Source: Psychroserpens jangbogonensis | GTDB taxonomy: Bacteria; Bacteroidota; Bacteroidia; Flavobacteriales; Flavobacteriaceae | Direction: 5' to 3' | DNA length: 64,000 nt | Assembly (NCBI RefSeq): GCF_000797465.1 | Contig: NZ_JSWG01000009.1 | Location: 496,001 to 560,000, forward strand | Shown here: positions 45,150 through 51,846 of the stretch, one piece after another | Numbering within the stretch: the first letter of the stretch is position 1 | Layout: each line of letters begins with the position of its first letter | Program-made: the position numbers and the translations under genes | Notes under the pieces: generated by a model | The model's database searches: none | The model's input: only the letters and a program-made list of their open reading frames with translations | Told to the model about the DNA's origin: nothing

Positions 45150-45287
45150 TATTTATTTTCAAATTATTGTACTCATACATTTTATAATACATAACGAGTT
45201 TGAATATGATTTGTACGACTTAGAGTTTGTAGGATTTTCCAAGTAATCATTGAACTAGCAATGAATTATACACGTTGTTGGCTACAG
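45150..45287. repeat. attC-like repeat after the methyltransferase gene
   Basis: Directly after the methyltransferase stop (reading the minus strand) comes AGCCAAC-AACGTGTATAATT, ending about 90 bases later with AACTCGTTATGT. AGCCAAC and GTTATGT are each one mismatch from the attC ends RYYYAAC and GTTRRRY. The inner block TAGCAATGAATTATACAC (45256-45273 on plus) recurs at 46247. Confidence 0.4.
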
Positions 45288-46112
45288 TTATTTTCTGTAA
45301 ACACCACTTATAAGTTCTAATTCACCAGTTTTTAAATGAGTTAGAAGATTCATAAGTTTAGGTTTTGTTGTTTCGCCCATTAAGACATTAAGTCCCATTT
45401 TTGGTGGTCCAAACTCTTTCAGTCGAGCAACGAGTGCATTAAAAAAATCTATTCCTGCTTGAGTTTGATTTGTGGACTGTTCTTTTGTTAAGCCAAACTC
45501 TTTTAAAAATCCATCCATTTCTTCTATTTTAAACAAGAAACTATGGTTGATATTACTAGCCCAAGGCATTGGGTAATTGATTTCTCCATCTCCTTTTTTA
45601 AGAATATCATAAAAAAGAAAATATCCACCAGTTTTCAATACTCTATTTATTTCTGAATAAAACTTTTTCTTATCTGGAATATTCATTTGAACGTGCTGTG
45701 TCCAAACAACATCAAATTTATTATCCTCAAATGGTAGTTCAGCAGCGTCTCCTTGTACAAAAGTTGTTTTATTATTTAAATTTACGAGTTTAGATAATTT
45801 ATTGGCTGTTCTTACGTATTCATTACTAAGGTCAATTCCAGTTGTCTGACAATTATATTCATCAGCAAGCATTCTGCAAGGTCCTCCTAATCCACAGCCA
45901 ACATCTAAAACATTAAGTCCGTTTAGGTCAATACTATTGGCAAGCTCTTTTGAGACTGTTGCTCCACGTACGTGAAACTCATCAGCTCCAGCAATGTCAG
46001 ATCTCTTTACATTTTCTAAATCAATATTTTGTTCTTTAAGTCGATTGACAATATCCTCATAAAGTGCTTCTTTGAGATAATGATTCTCTATACTTAGATT
46101 TAAACTTTCCAT
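45288..46112 (-). CDS. SAM-dependent methyltransferase, class I
   Basis: 274 residues. The SAM-binding motif is VLDVGCGLGGPCRMLADEY (about 68-86), with TTGIDLSNEYVRTAN, FVQGDAAELPFEDNKFDVVW and the post-motif III NRVLKTGGYFLFYDIL. It is similar in layout to Methyltransf_11 small-molecule enzymes (sarcosine/dimethylglycine or sterol type), but the substrate cannot be assigned. It lies between two attC-like repeats, as a cassette gene would. Confidence 0.8.
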   Translation of the reverse strand: MESLNLSIENHYLKEALYEDIVNRLKEQNIDLENVKRSDIAGADEFHVRGATVSKELANSIDLNGLNVLDVGCGLGGPCRMLADEYNCQTTGIDLSNEYVRTANKLSKLVNLNNKTTFVQGDAAELPFEDNKFDVVWTQHVQMNIPDKKKFYSEINRVLKTGGYFLFYDILKKGDGEINYPMPWASNINHSFLFKIEEMDGFLKEFGLTKEQSTNQTQAGIDFFNALVARLKEFGPPKMGLNVLMGETTKPKLMNLLTHLKTGELELISGVYRK

Positions 46113-46134
46113 TTTTTCAGAGTTAATTTAGTTT

Positions 46135-46279
46135 TAATTGTTGCCAACGGTTTGTGTATGGTTAGTTGCGTAAGCGACTAAGATAGCAAAAAAGGGCAGG
46201 AGTAAGGAAATCCGCTAGGATTTCCGAGATACTCTTTACCCACTATTAGCAATTAATTATACACCGTGTTGGCATTAGG
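46135..46279. repeat. attC-like repeat after the 169-residue gene
   Basis: On the minus strand it begins TGCCAACACGGTGTATAATT straight after a stop codon and ends AACCGTTGGCA, so the two ends pair. A GGAAATCC-TAG-CGGATTTCC hairpin lies in the middle (plus 46207-46226). The block TAGCAATTAATTATACACCG matches the first repeat in 24 of 27 positions over the shared segment. Confidence 0.4.
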
Positions 46280-46789
46280 TTATTTTTCATCCACTACATC
46301 ATATATTCCTTCTGAATTTGTCTTATCAGTTGCCATTATTTCTTCAACATATTCTTGGAATTCCTTTAGAAAAATTGCTTTACGTGACTGCCAAAAAACT
46401 TGAAACCCTGGGTTGTTTTTTACTCCGTTAATAATTTCAAGTAATGATTCTTGTACTCTTTTGTCAAGCGTGCCTTCTTTAACGAGGTAATAGCTGTTCT
46501 GCCACGTTAACAATATACCGTGTAAATTCATTATAGCTTGAAATCGTTCTACTGGTGTTATTGAATCAGGATTGGTCATAAAGTTCCAAAAGACATAACT
46601 TCCTTGTTCACTATTTCCTAAATTGCTGTACCAAGAAGTAAGTTCTGATACTGTTGTCACAGCAGTCGCTGAACGTGTAGCCTTAGCACTTTCTTTTAAT
46701 TGCAACCCAACAAAAAGAAGGGAAATAATAATTACGATTCCACCAATTATTTCGACAATTAACGCAGTCTGTTCAAGATTATATTCCAT
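46280..46789 (-). CDS. Hypothetical protein with one N-terminal membrane helix
   Basis: 169 residues. IVEIIGGIVIIISLLFVGLQL (about 12-32) is a single membrane helix. The rest is soluble and mostly helical (WQNSYYLVKEGTLDKRVQESLLEIING, FWQSRKAIFLKEFQEYVEEIM). It resembles small N-anchored hypothetical proteins common in marine bacteria. No catalytic motif. Its 3' end abuts an attC-like repeat. Confidence 0.6.
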   Translation of the reverse strand: MEYNLEQTALIVEIIGGIVIIISLLFVGLQLKESAKATRSATAVTTVSELTSWYSNLGNSEQGSYVFWNFMTNPDSITPVERFQAIMNLHGILLTWQNSYYLVKEGTLDKRVQESLLEIINGVKNNPGFQVFWQSRKAIFLKEFQEYVEEIMATDKTNSEGIYDVVDEK

Positions 46790-46810
46790 AGTTTTTGTTT
46801 TGTCAAACTT

Positions 46811-46976
46811 AATGCCAATGCTCCCTGTGTATAGCGTAGTGAGGCGCGCCTCACGAAGAGCTATGTTCGCGCCTCATTCGCTATACATTATGTTGTGTGT
46901 AGTTTCTTGAGGAGCTCACAAGGAACTGCATAAATATACATTAATTAGTCGAGGTGCGATCAACAGGGAGCATTGT
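46811..46976. repeat. Large nested palindrome
   Basis: CAATGCTCCCTGT (46816-46828) pairs with ACAGGGAGCATTG (46963-46975). Inside it TGTATAGCG (46828-46836) pairs with CGCTATACA (46879-46887), and the centre holds the perfect 16-mer GTGAGGCGCGCCTCAC (46839-46854). It lies in a 595-base region without a convincing gene and could be an attC-like or replication/transfer structure. Confidence 0.55.
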
Positions 46977-47043
46977 GGGTAATTAGTAGAAAAGGAGCGT
47001 TTGCAAAACGCGGTTTCTATGTGCCGCAGGCAATTACCCACAA
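46973..47043. repeat. Second palindrome with 12-bp arms
   Basis: TTGTGGGTAATT (46973-46984) pairs with AATTACCCACAA (47032-47043). The loop contains the hairpin GCGTTT-GCA-AAACGC. It abuts the larger palindrome, forming a continuous structured block. Confidence 0.55.
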
Positions 47044-47190
47044 CAATTGGATATAGGTATTAACTATATCCACTCTATATCTATACCTACAAATCTAATA
47101 GATTTTTTGGACAATAAATATACAGAGGAGAGAATATAAATCTACTGAAATTAAATCATAAAATTTTTTTTCATAAAAGATTTTAAAATA

Positions 47191-47248
47191 CGGGTATCAC
47201 ACTCACGCCCCCCTCCCTAGTAAATACCCGCACTTATTTTTAGGGAGG
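47191..47248 (+). other. Interlocked inverted repeats, possible pseudoknot
   Basis: CGGGTAT (47191-47197) pairs with ATACCCG (47224-47230), and CCTCCCTA (47212-47219) pairs with TAGGGAGG (47241-47248). The arms interleave, as in an H-type pseudoknot with loops of 14, 4 and 10 bases. It lies in a C-rich patch 137 bases before the 131-residue gene. It may be a leader RNA or a DNA origin-type signal. Confidence 0.4.
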
Positions 47249-47384
47249 AAAACTCCCCCAACCCCAATTAAAAGATTTCACTTTTTTACAGGCAGATATG
47301 ATACAAGTTGATAGCTGTTATCTATGGTCTTAAAGAAGTAAAATATTTTGTAGGGTTTTTGTTCAACTCAAAAATTTAAATATT

Positions 47385-47780
47385 ATGGTACGTATTGTTA
47401 ACTACGAAGAAAGACAAGTAGATGATGGTAAAACATTCTTTGTTTTAGAGCTACAAGGTGGCATTGAAATGGCATTAAGTCAAGAGACTAATCTATTCTA
47501 TGCTACAGCAAGAAGAACCTTCATCTCTTCTACATTTGATGAAGACACCTGTAAAGCTTTATTAGGAACTTCTATGCATGGAAAGATAGAAAGGCAAGAA
47601 TGTGAAGCTTACGAGTACGAAATCAAGGAGACAGGAGATGTGAGAATTCTAAATCACAGATTTGTTTATGCTCCAGAACCTATATCATCATCTAAAGAAG
47701 ATAAAGCTGTTCAAAAGCTATTTGCTGAAGAACATACCTTTTCTCAGAATGGTGTTCTAGAGGAAGAGTTAATAGATTAA
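47385..47780 (+). CDS. Hypothetical protein upstream of the RadC-like gene
   Basis: 131 residues beginning MVRIVNYEERQVDDGKTFFVLELQGG. It has a beta-rich first half (ALSQETNLFYATARRTFISSTF), one Cys pair region (EDTCKALLG; RQECEAYEY) and an acidic end. No signal peptide or membrane segment. I recall similar proteins beside RadC-like genes on Bacteroidota mobile elements, without known function. It is preceded by an unusually structured leader. Confidence 0.6.
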   Translation: MVRIVNYEERQVDDGKTFFVLELQGGIEMALSQETNLFYATARRTFISSTFDEDTCKALLGTSMHGKIERQECEAYEYEIKETGDVRILNHRFVYAPEPISSSKEDKAVQKLFAEEHTFSQNGVLEEELID

Positions 47781-47788
47781 TTAATCAT

Positions 47789-47843
47789 ACTTCCAGTTTT
47801 TGTATATCTATTATATAGGTGGCAAATATAAACTGGAAGTTTT
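47789..47843 (+). terminator. Long-loop hairpin between the hypothetical and RadC-like genes
   Basis: ACTTCCAGTTT (47789-47799) and AAACTGGAAGT (47830-47840) form a perfect 11-bp stem with a 30-base loop, followed by TTT. It may terminate the first gene or limit read-through into the second. Confidence 0.5.
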
Positions 47844-47856
47844 AATTTCAACATGT

Positions 47857-48291
47857 ATGAAGGTGTCAGAAATAAAGGTTTCGTATTCCAATGAGAATCC
47901 GAACAAAGTGAAAATTGATAGCAGTGAAAGTGTATTTGAATTAGTGATGAATCATTGGGACAATAATTTAATTGAACTTCAGGAAGAAGTGAAAGTTGTC
48001 CTACTTAATAGAGCTAATATAGTCATAGGAATATATGACTTATCAAAAGGAGGAATTACAGGTTGTATAGTGGACATAAAACTTATTTTAAGTGTTGCTT
48101 TAAAAGCAGTCACATCACATATAGTATTAGTTCATAATCATCCTAGTGGAAATTTAAAGCCTAGTGAAGCAGATAAAAGGATTACTAGTAGGCTAAATAA
48201 AGCATGTGAAATAGTAGAGATTAGTCTATTAGACCATTTGATTATTTCAAAAGACAGCTTTTTTAGTTTTAAGGATGAAGGATTGATTTGA
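47857..48291 (+). CDS. RadC-like JAB/MPN domain protein
   Basis: 144 residues from the ATG at 47857; an earlier frame start at 47800 would run through the hairpin. The JAMM metal motif is intact: VHNHPSGNLKPSEAD with His93, His95, Ser103 and Asp106. The N-terminal helix-hairpin-helix of chromosomal RadC (about 225 residues) is absent. Short RadC-like proteins of this kind are typical of plasmids and genomic islands. Despite the old name, a DNA-repair role is not established. Confidence 0.85.
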   Translation: MKVSEIKVSYSNENPNKVKIDSSESVFELVMNHWDNNLIELQEEVKVVLLNRANIVIGIYDLSKGGITGCIVDIKLILSVALKAVTSHIVLVHNHPSGNLKPSEADKRITSRLNKACEIVEISLLDHLIISKDSFFSFKDEGLI

Positions 48292-48571
48292 CCTTACAAT
48301 TTGGTATGACACTTATATAACTAATTAACCATTCTGTAAGGTCTTCTTGACCTTTCCCTAATATGGTAGTAATTTTGTTTTACTCTCGTGTGAATGTGTC
48401 AATAATCATTAGTTTATAGAGGTTTTCAATCTAAGTGATAGTTTGTAGATTATATATCATAGCCAAATCTTAATTAAAAAGAGTGATTTGTTATTAAGAT
48501 AGTTAAGGTGTCATTTGATATATTACTATATCTCTAGGAACAAGGAGTGCTAAGTATCAAGTTGTAAATAG
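48292..48571. other. 280-base gap, no gene seen
   Basis: AT-rich sequence between the convergent RadC-like and XRE genes. No convincing reading frame, terminator or palindrome was found. Confidence 0.5.
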
Positions 48572-48823
48572 CTAAACATCAGTTTCACACTCTTCAATAT
48601 TGAGTAATTCAGAGAGTGATACTTCTAATGCTTCTGCTATCCTATGTAAAGTGTTTAGTGTAGGATTGGTTCTCCCAGATTCAATTCTAGAGACATTAGT
48701 AGTATCAAATACACCTAGAATTTTACCAGCTAAATCAACTTGAGAATACCCTTTTGAGATTCTAATTTGTTGTATTCTTTTACCAGTAATTTTAAGTAAA
48801 TCTGACTCTTCCACACTTGACAT
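48572..48823 (-). CDS. XRE-family HTH regulator
   Basis: 83 residues from the ATG at 48823; a TTG 9 bases upstream is less likely. RIQQIRISKGYSQVDLAGKILGVFDTTNVSRIESGRTNPTL is a Cro/C1-type helix-turn-helix, followed by LHRIAEALEVSLSELLNIEE. It consists of the DNA-binding domain alone, like the controllers of restriction or toxin loci. It is divergent from the membrane-protein operon, with a perfect palindrome between them. Confidence 0.88.
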   Translation of the reverse strand: MSSVEESDLLKITGKRIQQIRISKGYSQVDLAGKILGVFDTTNVSRIESGRTNPTLNTLHRIAEALEVSLSELLNIEECETDV

Positions 48824-48864
48824 ATTTGACAAGTGAATGAAAGACTTATATTTACAATGTTTAA

Positions 48865-48878
48865 TGCCATATATGGCA
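48865..48878. promoter_or_regulatory. Perfect palindrome in the XRE/membrane-protein divergent promoter region
   Basis: TGCCATATATGGCA is a 14-bp perfect palindrome, 42 bases from the XRE start and 8 bases before the first possible start codon of the opposite gene. It is a good candidate for the XRE operator, placed to repress the operon. A second, looser inverted repeat (CACTTG-N10-CAAGTG) overlaps the XRE start at 48814-48835. Confidence 0.5.
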
Positions 48879-48885
48879 AGTTTGC

Positions 48886-49716
48886 ATGATTATGGGAAAA
48901 TGGGAATGTTTAGCACAAGCAGATGGTTACTATAAAATAATTAAAGAAAAAATAGGTAGAGAACCAACATTTGATGATTTAATTAAATATAGAGTATCTG
49001 TTACGTCATTAAATGATGTACAATCTAATTTTGATGACTATGTAAGTGGTTGGAATCTTCTTAATAAGGATGTGTCTAATTCAGATGAAGTTTATGACAA
49101 ATATTTTAAAGCGAGAGATGATTTTGATAAGCTTGTAGAAGAGATATCTAAAGCTGGTTCTGTTGAAGAAAAAAGACAGCTTCATAAAAATCAAAAGAGA
49201 AATTTAGGTGACACCCTAAAGAATGGTGATAATAATACTAAAGAAATCCATTTGGAAGAGAGTCCTAACTTACTAGATAATTTAGGAATCGTCTTAATGT
49301 TTATTAATATACTATATTTTACAATTGAATTTGTATATCGCATCTTTTTAGATAAGATTGGAGTCTTTTATATATGGGGGTATTATGATGAAGTTTTCAA
49401 ACTGTCAGGAATATTATTAGTTCTGTCAATTCTTGGATTAAATTATTATTATTCTAGGTCAGATAACTTAAAGCAAATTATTGATGATATATATTTAATT
49501 GGCTTTAAGTTAATAAAATTCTTAAAAGAGATTTTGAAGATAAAAACTGTCCAAAATATATTCCTATGGGTAATAGGTGTTTCATTTGTTGTTTATATAA
49601 TTATCTATGTATTTGGAGTTGTTTATTTGTTGATTAAGTATTGGTATTTTGTAGTAATTGGTTTTCTTGCTCTAGTGCTTTTTTTGTATATTTTTATTAA
49701 ATACGAGAGGAAATAG
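48886..49716 (+). CDS. Unrecognised membrane protein, first gene of XRE-linked operon
   Basis: 276 residues. The soluble N-terminal half (about 1-125) is charged: KWECLAQADGYYKIIKEKIGREPTFDDLIKYR. Then come four or five hydrophobic helices: LGIVLMFINILYFTIEFVY, LSGILLVLSILGLNYYY, IFLWVIGVSFVVYIIIYVF and WYFVVIGFLALVLFLYIFI. An amphipathic Ile/Lys-rich stretch lies between helices 2 and 3. No enzymatic motif was recognised. The plan (cytoplasmic domain plus membrane helices, XRE control, on a small island) resembles effector proteins of some defence or toxin loci, but that is only an analogy. Confidence 0.7.
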   Translation: MIMGKWECLAQADGYYKIIKEKIGREPTFDDLIKYRVSVTSLNDVQSNFDDYVSGWNLLNKDVSNSDEVYDKYFKARDDFDKLVEEISKAGSVEEKRQLHKNQKRNLGDTLKNGDNNTKEIHLEESPNLLDNLGIVLMFINILYFTIEFVYRIFLDKIGVFYIWGYYDEVFKLSGILLVLSILGLNYYYSRSDNLKQIIDDIYLIGFKLIKFLKEILKIKTVQNIFLWVIGVSFVVYIIIYVFGVVYLLIKYWYFVVIGFLALVLFLYIFIKYERK

Positions 49717-49717
49717 T

Positions 49718-50251
49718 ATGAATAAACAAGAAATAACATTTGATTTTACAAGAAAGTATATAGATGATTTTATAATTACAACTAATAACTTGACCTATAG
49801 TATTCATCATATCAATTGGTGGCTTATGAAATATGAAGCTGAGTTTTATGAAGCTATTTCAAAGTCAAATTGTGGTAAATGGAGTAAATGGGTAAGAGAT
49901 AACTCTATTCATGTATTTCCTTGTGCTTGTCCAACTAGAGAGCAAGAATGTATTTTTATCGAGTTGTATTTTGAGCTTTTAAAAGTATCAGAGCTAGAGC
50001 CAAAAGAAATATTCTTTGAAAAAATAATGAAGGAGTATAAAATAGTTCAACACGATGAAGATGAGATTAATTTATGGCTTGATAAACATAAAGTAACTTG
50101 GAAAGGTTTAAGGTTTGATGAAATCATAAGAGTAAAACTTACTACAGAACCTTATACTAAAATAGAAGTACAATTAGCTAAGTGTGATTTTAGAAATATT
50201 ATCTTATTCCAGAAAACCTATAATAGATTGCACTACTCTAAAGAGTTTTAA
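49718..50251 (+). CDS. Unrecognised soluble protein with Cys cluster
   Basis: 177 residues, starting 1 base after the membrane-protein stop, so almost certainly co-translated. It contains a Trp/His-rich N-terminal part (SIHHINWWLMKYEAEFYEA) and a Cys cluster HVFPCACPTREQEC (three Cys plus His), which might bind a metal. A charged helical C-terminus follows (DEDEINLWLDKHKVTWKGL). No known family recognised. Confidence 0.65.
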   Translation: MNKQEITFDFTRKYIDDFIITTNNLTYSIHHINWWLMKYEAEFYEAISKSNCGKWSKWVRDNSIHVFPCACPTREQECIFIELYFELLKVSELEPKEIFFEKIMKEYKIVQHDEDEINLWLDKHKVTWKGLRFDEIIRVKLTTEPYTKIEVQLAKCDFRNIILFQKTYNRLHYSKEF

Positions 50252-50266
50252 AATACAGATTCATTT

Positions 50267-50291
50267 AACCATCTAAATAGATGGTTTTTTT
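50267..50291 (+). terminator. Terminator after the 177-residue gene
   Basis: AACCATCT-AAAT-AGATGGTT stem followed by T5-T6, 15 bases after the stop codon. Confidence 0.8.
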
Positions 50292-50304
50292 ATACCCAAT
50301 AGTT

Positions 50305-50721
50305 ATGAGAAAAAATAATATACCTTTTAAAATAGGTATGCAATATGAAAATTGGGAATTCAACCTAGATATATTACCAGACAGAATAAAAGGACTTGAT
50401 AGTTACTTAAACATAGATATATCATTAAATAAATTTCTTAATGTTCATTCAGATAAAACTGAATTACTATTTAATTTAGATATTCTCGAAGGTGTTATAC
50501 TTACCTTTGAAAACAGAACACAGGCTTTTTACAAAGAATTAAAAGAGAAGAGGTTTTCAGATGTAGAGAAACTAGGAGAGCTCAATATATGGTGTTTGTC
50601 TCAATGTGAGGATTATTTATTGACTCTAGGACATGGCATTATATATAAGGATAAAGTAGTATGTTTATACTATTGTAATAAAACTATATTACTACGATTG
50701 TTACATACATTAATTCAATAA
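50305..50721 (+). CDS. Unrecognised protein, last gene of the element
   Basis: 138 residues from the ATG at 50305. An ATG at 50281 lies inside the terminator stem and is rejected. The sequence MRKNNIPFKIGMQYENWEFNLDILPDRIKG starts a mixed alpha/beta protein. It has four Cys in the last third (LNIWCLSQCEDYLLTLG; KVVCLYYCNKT). It resembles uncharacterised island proteins and carries no known motif. It ends 91 bases before the right attachment repeat. Confidence 0.6.
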   Translation: MRKNNIPFKIGMQYENWEFNLDILPDRIKGLDSYLNIDISLNKFLNVHSDKTELLFNLDILEGVILTFENRTQAFYKELKEKRFSDVEKLGELNIWCLSQCEDYLLTLGHGIIYKDKVVCLYYCNKTILLRLLHTLIQ

Positions 50722-50812
50722 TAATATCGAAAGGAGTGTAATTAGGAGTTGTTTTTCTTATAGTATAACATGAACCCTTTATTTATAAGGGCATATTAGT
50801 TATAAGAATTCA

Positions 50813-51002
50813 CCCGTCCAGACCGCTAAAAATTGCAAAACTAAAGCTCTAAGAAATTAGGGCTTTTTTTAAGCAATAAAAGTAGTTGTGTTGTTCTCAG
50901 AGAAATCTGAGAGTTGTAAGAAACTCAATGTTGTTGAGTTCTTACCGATGAGAAGCTTTCCTTTTTTCTTAATTGAAAATCGGGATGCTTTTTTGTTTTA
51001 TG
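50813..51002 (+). repeat. Right attachment repeat (attR side)
   Basis: Begins with CCCGTCCAGACCGCT, the last 13 bases of tRNA-Asp plus 2, and continues 190 bases nearly identical to 42372-42562, including the tRNA terminator. No intact tRNA precedes it. It marks the right junction of the element. Confidence 0.92.
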
Positions 51003-51056
51003 CGTGTTTTGATGACAATTTTAAATTTCCCTGATGTGATTATAAACAACAACAAC

Positions 51057-51195
51057 ATGAAAGCATTTAAGTACATTATCATTTTAGCAGTAATTTCACT
51101 TGTATTTGGTTCATGTTGTAAGATTTAGAGATTCTGATTTGGATGGATTACCAGATAATCAAGATACAGTACCTTTTAATCCGAACATCCAATAA
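51057..51195 (+). pseudogene. Frameshifted small lipoprotein with Ca-repeat remnant
   Basis: An ATG at 51057 opens MKAFKYIIILAVISLVFGSC, a lipoprotein signal with lipobox Cys, but stops after 23 codons (TAG at 51126). In the next frame the sequence continues DSDLDGLPDNQDTVPFNPN to a TAA ending at 51195, a thrombospondin type 3-like unit. One frameshift separates the two parts. It looks like a small surface lipoprotein gene broken just outside the element, or a sequencing error. Confidence 0.5.
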
Positions 51196-51528
51196 ACCGA
51201 CTTATTAACAAGTAATGAACATTATTTTTGTTAAAAAAAAGCATTTAATCGATGAAATATTACATTTAAACGGATTTATTTTTGTTTGAAGACTAAATAG
51301 TATTATGTTTACAGTCCTTCATAAGCCCCTAAATCACTTATCAAGGTAATTTTATTAATCCATTCTATTTATTAAACGTTTTGTGCGTTTAAAATTCCCT
51401 CAAAAATTTTTTGATGTTTTGGCATGTTTGCCATTTAGTTAATAATCCATTCTTCCCTCGACTGGCATTTTTTGATGCTGTTTAATTATTAACAAAATAG
51501 AATCTAATAAACCCTAAATTATATAATT
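51196..51528. other. 333-base gap, no gene seen
   Basis: AT-rich sequence (about 70% A+T) between the decayed lipoprotein and the 60-residue secreted peptide gene. No convincing reading frame, hairpin or TAnnTTTG promoter was found near the next gene. Confidence 0.5.
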
Positions 51529-51711
51529 ATGAAGACCCTAAAAATTACATTTCTATTATTAGCAGTAGTATTATTAACTGTTTCAGGACAAAGTAGCGAT
51601 ATTGTAGTAGATACAAATGAGACTACTTTCAAGCCACAAAAGCAGATTGATCTAATGGCTCATAATAAAGGAAAATTGAAATTACCTACTAGCGGAATTA
51701 ACAAGAGTTAA
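51529..51711 (+). CDS. Small secreted peptide
   Basis: 60 residues. The signal peptide MKTLKITFLLLAVVLLTVSGQ leaves a mature part of about 39 residues, SSDIVVDTNETTFKPQKQ and onwards, ending LPTSGINKS. It is polar with no Cys. It has its own terminator and precedes the TPR sensor kinase. No family recognised. A precursor of an exported peptide is possible but unproven. Confidence 0.55.
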   Translation: MKTLKITFLLLAVVLLTVSGQSSDIVVDTNETTFKPQKQIDLMAHNKGKLKLPTSGINKS

Positions 51712-51736
51712 ATTATTCTTATACAATAAATATTAG

Positions 51737-51765
51737 CCCTTACTTTTTTAAGTAAGGGTTTTTAT
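51737..51765 (+). terminator. Terminator after the small secreted peptide gene
   Basis: CCCTTACTT-TTTT-AAGTAAGGG stem with a T-tract. Confidence 0.85.
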
Positions 51766-51811
51766 GTTTAAAATATTTTGCAACTATATTAAAGTATAAA
51801 ATAAAATATTC

Positions 51812-51819
51812 TACATTTG
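51812..51819 (+). promoter_or_regulatory. -7 promoter element for the TPR sensor kinase
   Basis: TACATTTG matches TAnnTTTG. The TTG at 51817 lies within it and so is unlikely to be the kinase start. Confidence 0.5.
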
Positions 51820-51846
51820 GTAGCAACATTGATAAACCAATCTATT

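Larger units (their letters stand above)
42372..51002. mobile_element. Integrative element in the 3' end of tRNA-Asp
   Basis: The tRNA 3' end and about 178 bases beyond it are repeated 8.44 kb downstream in direct orientation, and a tyrosine recombinase lies just inside the left end. Between the repeats are only accessory genes: DUF3871-like, small unknowns, two genes with attC-like tails, RadC-like, XRE and a membrane-protein operon. No relaxase, coupling protein, replication initiator or phage structural gene was recognised. It is best described as a small genomic island or mobilisable element that borrows transfer functions. The tRNA stays intact at the left junction. Confidence 0.88.

Noticed and set aside
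47857-48291. Chromosomal RadC repair gene
   Set aside because: It lacks the helix-hairpin-helix half and lies inside the island, so it is the mobile-element type.
42372-51002. Prophage
   Set aside because: No capsid, terminase, portal, tail or lysis gene is recognisable, and the element is only about 8.4 kb.
42372-51002. Integrative conjugative element
   Set aside because: No relaxase, TraG/VirD4-type coupling protein or other Tra proteins are encoded. Mobilisation by a helper remains possible.
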